This document shows positions 58,582 to 64,000 of a stretch of 64,000 bases of DNA, piece by piece. Made by a program: the position numbers and the translations under genes. How positions within the stretch are numbered: position 1 is the first letter of the stretch; every line of letters begins with the position of its first letter. The DNA is from Bacillota bacterium (lineage in GTDB: Bacteria > Bacillota > Clostridia > Lachnospirales > CAG-274): the NCBI GenBank assembly GCA_017543265.1, contig JAFYGI010000051.1:1-64000 (forward strand). The letters are read 5' to 3'. The notes under the pieces were generated by a model. It did not search any database, was not told the origin of the DNA, and saw nothing but the letters and a program-made list of their open reading frames with translations.

Positions 58582-59523
58582 TTATTTGTCTTTCTTTGAA
58601 GAAAGTATATTCAGCCTTATAATAAAGTCCTGCTTGTTTTTCTTGACAAGCACGTCCAGAATAACGCCTATCGCAAAGGAAATAACGCCGATGACCGCAC
58701 AGATAAGCGAGAATATAAGTGTCGGGAAGCGCGGCACCTGATGCGTTGTAAGGTACTCCATAAAAACGGGGATGAAAAATCCGACGCTTACCAGTATAAA
58801 CAGCCATGCTATCGCACCGAAGAACATCATCGGGCGGTATTCCTTGAACATTACCGCAATAGTGCGCAGCACCTTCATACCGTCGCTGAATGTGTTTAAT
58901 TTTGACACGCTGCCCTCGGGTCTGTCGCGGAAATTTATCGGTATCTCCTTTATGTTAAAACGCTTGTCAAGGGCGTTTATCGTCATTTCCGTCTCTATTT
59001 CAAAGCCCGACGAGGTAATGGGCATCATCTTTACAAAGTCATAGCTGAACGCGCGGTAGCCCGTCATTATGTCCTTTATATCGCTTTTGAAAAGCTTGTT
59101 TATAAGCCAGCGCACCAGCTTGTTGCCAAAGCCGTGGAACATACGCTTGTTCTCGCTGAAATAGGTGCTTGAAAGTCTGTCGCCTATTACCATGTCAAAG
59201 CCGTCGTTAAGCACATAATCGCACATTTCGCGTGCGTGCTCCGCGGGATAGGTGTCATCGCCGTCTATCATTATATAGCAGTCCGCATCTATATCCCTGA
59301 ACATACTGCGCACAACATTTCCCTTGCCCTGACGGTATTCCTTTCTTACGACCACGCGCTCGCCTATGCTTGTGGCGATCTCGTATGTCCTGTCGGTCGA
59401 ATTGTTGTCGTAAACGTACACGGTCGCCTCGGGCAGCGCCGCCATAAAGTCGCGCGAGACCTTTTCGACCGTCTTTTCCTCGTTGTAGCACGGTACAAGT
59501 ACCGCAATTTTTTTGTCGCTCAT
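58582..59523 (-). CDS. Family 2 glycosyltransferase, polyprenyl-phosphate type
   Basis: 313 aa. GT-A fold with VPCYNEEKTVEKVSRDF (9-25), YDNNSTDRTYEIA (about 38-50), and catalytic DxD-type MIDGDDTYPA (about 85-94). The C terminus has two membrane segments (about 233-255 and 270-292), as in DPM1/GtrB-like enzymes that load sugar on undecaprenyl or dolichyl phosphate. It follows a large membrane protein by 10 bp, a likely partner. Confidence 0.9.
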   Translation of the reverse strand: MSDKKIAVLVPCYNEEKTVEKVSRDFMAALPEATVYVYDNNSTDRTYEIATSIGERVVVRKEYRQGKGNVVRSMFRDIDADCYIMIDGDDTYPAEHAREMCDYVLNDGFDMVIGDRLSSTYFSENKRMFHGFGNKLVRWLINKLFKSDIKDIMTGYRAFSYDFVKMMPITSSGFEIETEMTINALDKRFNIKEIPINFRDRPEGSVSKLNTFSDGMKVLRTIAVMFKEYRPMMFFGAIAWLFILVSVGFFIPVFMEYLTTHQVPRFPTLIFSLICAVIGVISFAIGVILDVLVKKNKQDFIIRLNILSSKKDK

Positions 59524-59533
59524 AAGATACCTC

Positions 59534-61633
59534 CTACATCCAGAATGTCAGCGCAGACACGATGCCGTAATAGAAATTGGGGTTTGTCCACTCATGGCCG
59601 TAATCACCAAAGACAAACAGCATTGCAAAGTCGTATGCAAGGCTGAGCCCCGAAAGCACGCTTATAACATAAGCCGCTCTGTCGCCGTATTTTTCATATA
59701 ATGTGAACGCAGCCAATACAGCCGCAATAATAATAAGATACGAAAAGTCCATGTAATAGCGGCAGAGTATGCCCGCCATTTCCGCATCCGCAATGCCCAC
59801 CACAAAGGCAAAGGCGATAAGTGACAGCGCAAGGGCAAATATACCCTTTTGCTTCAGCTCGCTTTTAATGTTTTTAAGCATGACACAAAGCCATACAACG
59901 GGCTGTGATGCCAGTACGCCGCCAAACATTACCTCCATAATTGTCACACCGCCGTAATAGTTTGAAAGGTTGGCGCTTGTGATAAACGGGAACCTTGCAT
60001 AAAATGCGGGCGGCTGTATAAAGTAGGCAAATACGCCAAGCCCTATCCTGTCTATTTTAAAGCCGCGGTGTGTCATATCGTTTGTGGTAAGGTTGTAGTT
60101 TGCGCCAAAGTCAAACGGCGAGCCGAAGCGTGCCTTGTTGTACCACATGACCGCAGCGGCAACAATGACAAACGGCATTACAAATGCCAGCGTCCTTGAC
60201 ATATACTTTTCGGAAAAGAGCCGTCTTTGCCTGAACACCTGATCCCAGAAAAGCGGTATCGCCACAAAGGCCGCCATAAGATACTGCGGTCTGCACGCCG
60301 ACAAAAGCGCTATGCACGTCGAGCCGATGGCAAGCCTTGCAATGTCCTCCGGCAGCTTTTTGCTGTTTTCGGAGCTTATCCAAAAATAAAGTCCCGCCGT
60401 GACCAGCGCAAGACCCATAGTTATCGGCGTTGCGTACAGGTCGGCCTTTCGCAGGCCGAATATATAGCCGCTTGAAAACACAAACACCTGACAAAGCAGC
60501 ATATATGTCACAAACGGTATTTTTTTGAACCACCTGTCGGCTATGGCCTTTAAAAGCAGGTAGGAAAAAACGATAAATACGCAGGCGTTTATAAATACGC
60601 CCCACTGCACGGGAAACTCCTCGCCCGTTGATTTAAAATAGGGCAGATAGTACACCAGCACGGGCAATGCGCCGAAATAAACGTAATACTTACCCTCAAA
60701 ATAAGCGTGGTCCCACTTGTAGGTGGTGCCCGCCTCCGCCATTACCTGGTCGCGCAGCTTTGTATCATAGGGGTTTTCCATATCCAAAAGGGGCTGCGCG
60801 GGCTCAAAATCAAGAGCGACCTCGCCCCTTGCAAAGGCCTCCGCCAGGTCGTGATACTGCACATGGATATCCATAAAGCGGTGGTTTGTAAAGCACACCA
60901 TTGCCGATATGATGATATTTATCGCAATGGCCTCCATCACTGCACAGCGCTGTGCATAGCTCCATGTAAGGGGCTTTGCGTAAAGGCTGCTGTTTCGCCG
61001 CAAAATGTATATCGCAAGTATCACCGCATAAATAAAGCCTATCCTGAACAGGTTAAATGAAAAGGGCACGCCCTTATTGACCTGCACGCTGTTTATAATA
61101 AGCGTCTGGTTTTCGCTGCCGTTAAAGCGCAGCTTTATTTTGTCTGTCATACCCGTGCTTTCGATGGGGATGTATTTTGTGCGCTCCACACCGGCAACGA
61201 CAAGACGCTCGGGCAGCTCAAAATATTGGCTGTTGCCATCGTCTGTGGCAAATACCACAACGGCCAGCTTGTTAAAGTCCCAGACATCGCCGTTTTTTTC
61301 GCGCCCTTTGTCACGGCTCCTGACATCGACGATATCCAGATAAATATTTTTTACCTCGGCATTTATGTCTTTAAACACTATCTCCTTGTCGCCGCTCTCT
61401 TTTATCTTTATCCTGTTGTTGTCGTACATATCCACGCCCGAGCCCGCCTCATAATTCGTCAGCTCTATGGGGGTGCTGCCCAGGCCGCACCAGAAACGGT
61501 AGTTAAAAACCGTTATTTCCAGTATAAGCACGGCTATAAGTATTATATGATAGGCGTTAAGCCTGAATTTTTCATCCGCCTTCTTTTGGCCTGTCTGCGC
61601 CTTTGCGCTTCCCTTTGCTTTTGTATTTTTCAT
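59534..61633 (-). CDS. Large multi-spanning membrane protein, possible GT-C glycosyltransferase
   Basis: 699 aa. One N-terminal helix (about 27-47), then an outside domain (about 50-195), then about 10 to 12 helices to residue 690. Features such as HDLAEAFARGEVALDF (about 267-282) after helix 2 and an aromatic YFEGKYYVYFGALP stretch resemble mannosyl- or arabinosyl-transferases of the GT-C fold. No clear DxD was found. The pairing with a polyprenyl-phosphate glycosyltransferase supports a role in surface glycan decoration, which is inference. GGAG site. Confidence 0.55.
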   Translation of the reverse strand: MKNTKAKGSAKAQTGQKKADEKFRLNAYHIILIAVLILEITVFNYRFWCGLGSTPIELTNYEAGSGVDMYDNNRIKIKESGDKEIVFKDINAEVKNIYLDIVDVRSRDKGREKNGDVWDFNKLAVVVFATDDGNSQYFELPERLVVAGVERTKYIPIESTGMTDKIKLRFNGSENQTLIINSVQVNKGVPFSFNLFRIGFIYAVILAIYILRRNSSLYAKPLTWSYAQRCAVMEAIAINIIISAMVCFTNHRFMDIHVQYHDLAEAFARGEVALDFEPAQPLLDMENPYDTKLRDQVMAEAGTTYKWDHAYFEGKYYVYFGALPVLVYYLPYFKSTGEEFPVQWGVFINACVFIVFSYLLLKAIADRWFKKIPFVTYMLLCQVFVFSSGYIFGLRKADLYATPITMGLALVTAGLYFWISSENSKKLPEDIARLAIGSTCIALLSACRPQYLMAAFVAIPLFWDQVFRQRRLFSEKYMSRTLAFVMPFVIVAAAVMWYNKARFGSPFDFGANYNLTTNDMTHRGFKIDRIGLGVFAYFIQPPAFYARFPFITSANLSNYYGGVTIMEVMFGGVLASQPVVWLCVMLKNIKSELKQKGIFALALSLIAFAFVVGIADAEMAGILCRYYMDFSYLIIIAAVLAAFTLYEKYGDRAAYVISVLSGLSLAYDFAMLFVFGDYGHEWTNPNFYYGIVSALTFWM

Positions 61634-61740
61634 CTTTGTTCTCCGTATTATTTTATAAAACTGCCTATCTAAACATTATAACACATAAAATAATAATTTC
61701 AAGGCTTAATTTGCGTGTATTTTAACAACACCAAAAAAAT

Positions 61741-61769
61741 TTGAAATTTTTCGGGATATGTGCTATAAT
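61741..61769 (+). promoter_or_regulatory. Promoter of DUF58 gene
   Basis: TTGAAA (61741-61746), 17-bp spacer, TATAAT (61764-61769), followed by AAGGAG before ATG 61803. Confidence 0.8.
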
Positions 61770-61802
61770 TTTTATATCATATTTAGGCAAGGAGCGGACA
61801 AA

Positions 61803-62642
61803 ATGACATTACGCGAGGCATTCACATCGGAATACATGGAAAATCTGAAAAAAATGACGCTGCAGCTGAAGACCGAGACCACGGCGGGCGGAGGCCGCAG
61901 AAAGTCGCGCGCAAAGGGTCAGAGCGTGGAGTTTTCCGACTTTCGCAATTATGTGGCGGGCGACAGCATAAAAAACATAGACTGGAAAAGCTACGGCAGG
62001 CTTGACAAGCTGTTTATAAAGCTGTTTATGGAGGAGCGCCAGGCAAACGTGAACCTTATACCGGACACAAGCGGCTCAATGGGCTTCGGGGACAAAAAAT
62101 TGCAGGCACAGCTTCTTTGCGCCTGCCTTACATATATGTTCATGCTGAATATGGACAGGATAAATATTTATCCGCTTAACACCGCACCGCTGACCGACCT
62201 GACATCGCCAAGCAGGATAGGACAGGCCGTGGACTATCTTGACAGGCTGGAGTTTGCGGGCGGGGGCAGTCTTATACAGCAGATAAGGCCGCTGGCGCTT
62301 CGTCAGGGCACCTGCATCATTATTTCGGACTTTTTCACCGACGACAACAAAACGGAGCTTTTTAAGCTGCTTGCATACAAAAAGCAGCGCATACACGCCG
62401 TAACGCTGCTGGACAAAACGGAGCTTGCGCCCGAAAGCGGCGAGGATGTGACATTGGAGGACAGCGAAAACCTTGCACAAATGCCGCTGACCCCCGACAA
62501 GGCCGCGTTAAGGCGGTACAAGGAGGCGCTCGACCGTCACCTTGCCGATATAGCAAACGGCGTAAAGCGGGCACAGGGGCAGTTTTGCCTTGCCCCCTCG
62601 GATGTACGCATAATGCAGATAATACGACAGCTTGTGCAGTAG
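61803..62642 (+). CDS. DUF58/VWA-like protein
   Basis: 279 aa. DUF58 signature SVEFSDFRNYVAGDSIKNID (about 41-60), WKSYGRLDKLFIKLFMEER (about 61-79). VWA-type metal site DTSGSMGFG (about 88-96). DUF58 proteins work with MoxR ATPases. Here the gene is alone and has its own promoter; MoxR is at 17592, 43 kb away. ATG 61803 has the AAGGAG site. It is 266 bp upstream of glyA. Confidence 0.86.
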   Translation: MTLREAFTSEYMENLKKMTLQLKTETTAGGGRRKSRAKGQSVEFSDFRNYVAGDSIKNIDWKSYGRLDKLFIKLFMEERQANVNLIPDTSGSMGFGDKKLQAQLLCACLTYMFMLNMDRINIYPLNTAPLTDLTSPSRIGQAVDYLDRLEFAGGGSLIQQIRPLALRQGTCIIISDFFTDDNKTELFKLLAYKKQRIHAVTLLDKTELAPESGEDVTLEDSENLAQMPLTPDKAALRRYKEALDRHLADIANGVKRAQGQFCLAPSDVRIMQIIRQLVQ

Positions 62643-62838
62643 ATCGGGTTTCCCTTTTTTCTGCTTTAAGGCGCGTATACTTCGGGATTCAAAAACCACA
62701 ATTCAGTGATGTTCCCAAAAAAATATCAGCATAGACCGACAGAAAAGTCTATAAAAATAATATTTCCGTTTTATTACATTTTTTGTTTCAAGCAAAAATC
62801 ACACAAAAAAACGTAAAAACTCAAAGGTGCAGTAAAAC

Positions 62839-62867
62839 TTGACATTATACGCAATTTATAATAAAAT
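62839..62867 (+). promoter_or_regulatory. Promoter of glyA
   Basis: TTGACA (62839-62844), 17-bp spacer, TAAAAT (62862-62867). CGGAGGT precedes ATG 62909. No riboswitch fold was seen in the short leader. Confidence 0.75.
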
Positions 62868-62908
62868 AGAAGTAACTGTAATTTATTAACTTTCGGAGGT
62901 ATACCAAT

Positions 62909-64000
62909 ATGTATGACATTGAAACAGTAAAAAACGTCGATCCCGAGATAGCTGACGCCATCCTTGCGGAGCTTGACCGTCAGAGAAGCAATATAGAGCT
63001 TATTGCATCCGAGAACTTTGTATCAAAGGCAGTTATGGCTGCTATGGGCTCACCCATGACCAACAAATACGCAGAGGGCTACCCCGGCAAGCGCTACTAC
63101 GGCGGCTGCCAGAAGGTAGATATTGCAGAGAACCTTGCCATTGACCGCGCTTGCGAGCTTTTCGGCAGCAAGTTTGCAAATGTTCAGCCCCACTCGGGCG
63201 CACAGGCAAATATGGCGGTATTCTTTGCGCTTATGCAGCCCGGCGATACCTACATGGGCATGAACCTTGCACACGGCGGCCACCTTTCACACGGCTCAAA
63301 GGTAAATATGAGCGGTAAGTATTTCAACGTGGTTCCCTACGGCGTAAGCGAGGAAACAGGCACAATAGATTATGACGAGGTACGCCGCATCGCCCTTGAG
63401 TGCAAGCCCAAGCTTATCCTTGCGGGTGCTTCCGCTTACTCCAGGACAATAGATTTTGCTAAGTTTGCAGAGATAGCAAAGGAAGTCGGCGCATACTTTA
63501 TGGTAGATATGGCGCACATCGCAGGTCTTGTTGCGGCAGGTCTTCATCCCTCGCCCGTACCCTATGCGGATGTTGTGACAACGACAACTCACAAGACATT
63601 AAGAGGCCCCAGAGGCGGTCTTATCCTTACAAACGACGAGGAGCTTGCAAAGAAGATAAACAAGGCTGTATTCCCCGGTATCCAGGGCGGCCCTCTTATG
63701 CACGTCATCTCCGCAAAGGCTGTTTGCTTCAAGGAAGCTCTCCAGCCCGAATTCAAGGCTTATGCACAGCAGATAGTTAAAAACGCAAAGGCACTTTCCG
63801 ACCAGCTTGTAAAGGAAGGCTTCAACATTGTTTCGGGCGGTACGGACAACCACCTTATGCTTGTTGACCTTCGTCCCATGAATATCACGGGCAAGGAGCT
63901 TGAAACACGCCTTGACGAGGTAAATATCACCTGCAACAAAAACGCTATCCCCTTTGACCCCGAAAAGCCCGCAGTTACAAGCGGTGTTCGTTTAGGTACA
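62909..64000 (+). CDS. glyA: Serine hydroxymethyltransferase (partial)
   Basis: Interconverts serine and glycine with tetrahydrofolate. 364 codons are visible; the C terminus (about 50 residues) lies beyond the right edge. N-terminal [15 protein letters not shown] (about 29-43), [11 protein letters not shown] (about 56-66), and the PLP lysine in [16 protein letters not shown] (about 218-233). [12 protein letters not shown] is also typical. Start at 62909 by position of CGGAGGT. Confidence 0.97.
   Translation, partial: MYDIETVKNVDPEIADAILAELDRQRSNIELIASENFVSKAVMAAMGSPMTNKYAEGYPGKRYYGGCQKVDIAENLAIDRACELFGSKFANVQPHSGAQANMAVFFALMQPGDTYMGMNLAHGGHLSHGSKVNMSGKYFNVVPYGVSEETGTIDYDEVRRIALECKPKLILAGASAYSRTIDFAKFAEIAKEVGAYFMVDMAHIAGLVAAGLHPSPVPYADVVTTTTHKTLRGPRGGLILTNDEELAKKINKAVFPGIQGGPLMHVISAKAVCFKEALQPEFKAYAQQIVKNAKALSDQLVKEGFNIVSGGTDNHLMLVDLRPMNITGKELETRLDEVNITCNKNAIPFDPEKPAVTSGVRLGT

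Noticed and set aside
62643-62908. Riboswitch upstream of glyA
   Set aside because: The promoter is only about 45 bp before the start codon, leaving no room for a known aptamer.

Overview
The window looks like a chromosomal segment of an anaerobic gut or rumen Clostridia (Bacillota), probably an Oscillospirales/Ruminococcus-like organism. The grounds are a clostridial-order rnfCDGEAB operon, the Bacillota tmk-recX-holB-ricT-rsmI neighbourhood, a CD1871A-type CXXC microprotein, a cytoplasmic pectinesterase, a dockerin-like module, consensus TTGACA/TATAAT promoters, frequent ATA isoleucine codons, and two tRNAs without an encoded CCA. No rRNA, CRISPR array, transposase or prophage structural gene was seen.

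Layout. 1-4942 (minus): rnf operon, cut by the window edge in rnfB. 5221-8085 (plus): pectinesterase, prs, pseudouridine synthase, closed by a two-way terminator shared with the next unit. 8082-16310 (minus): the most unusual block. A structured leader RNA lies upstream of a 410-aa reverse transcriptase, followed after 24 bp by a 1239-aa hybrid histidine kinase, a REC-GGDEF cyclase, a REC-HD-GYP phosphodiesterase and a NUDIX hydrolase. A sigma-region-4-like gene is divergent at 16670. 17188-25305 (minus): nadE, a TlpA lipoprotein, a CXXC microprotein, a NapH-like FeS membrane protein, a RimK-like ATP-grasp ligase, a FolC-like Mur ligase, YihY, MoxR and DUF3592. 25306-26441: a gene-free repeat region with 11-bp and 10-bp tandem arrays, a candidate small RNA and a palindromic element. 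26442-32777: DMT transporter, tRNA-Arg, a dockerin-like micro-gene, DUF1015, and a YhaO/YhaN-like nuclease-ATPase pair.

32833-40724 (minus): response regulator, histidine kinase, prmA, rsmE, cysteine desulfurase, and a beta-propeller HD-GYP sensor. 40915-45369: a small anchored protein, a helical protein, tRNA-Leu, a CPCC protein, a GH18 protein and a secreted cyclophilin. 45366-50937 (minus): uppP-recX-tmk-holB-ricT-trmN6-like-rsmI. 51031-55763 (minus): a secreted helical-repeat protein, YcxB, and an aconitase-family hydratase. 56020-58557: nudC, a LysR regulator, and two frameshifted genes. 58582-61633 (minus): a glycosyltransferase and a large membrane protein. 61803 to the end (plus): DUF58 protein and glyA (cut by the edge).

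Themes. Three genes handle cyclic di-GMP: one cyclase and two HD-GYP proteins. The reverse transcriptase with its leader RNA is the best candidate for an undescribed system. The leader has a near-consensus -10, a 9-bp pairing between its two ends, five internal hairpins, and a terminator-like hairpin just before the ribosome site of the RT. Its close spacing to a cyclic di-GMP signalling operon is seen directly; a functional link is inference.
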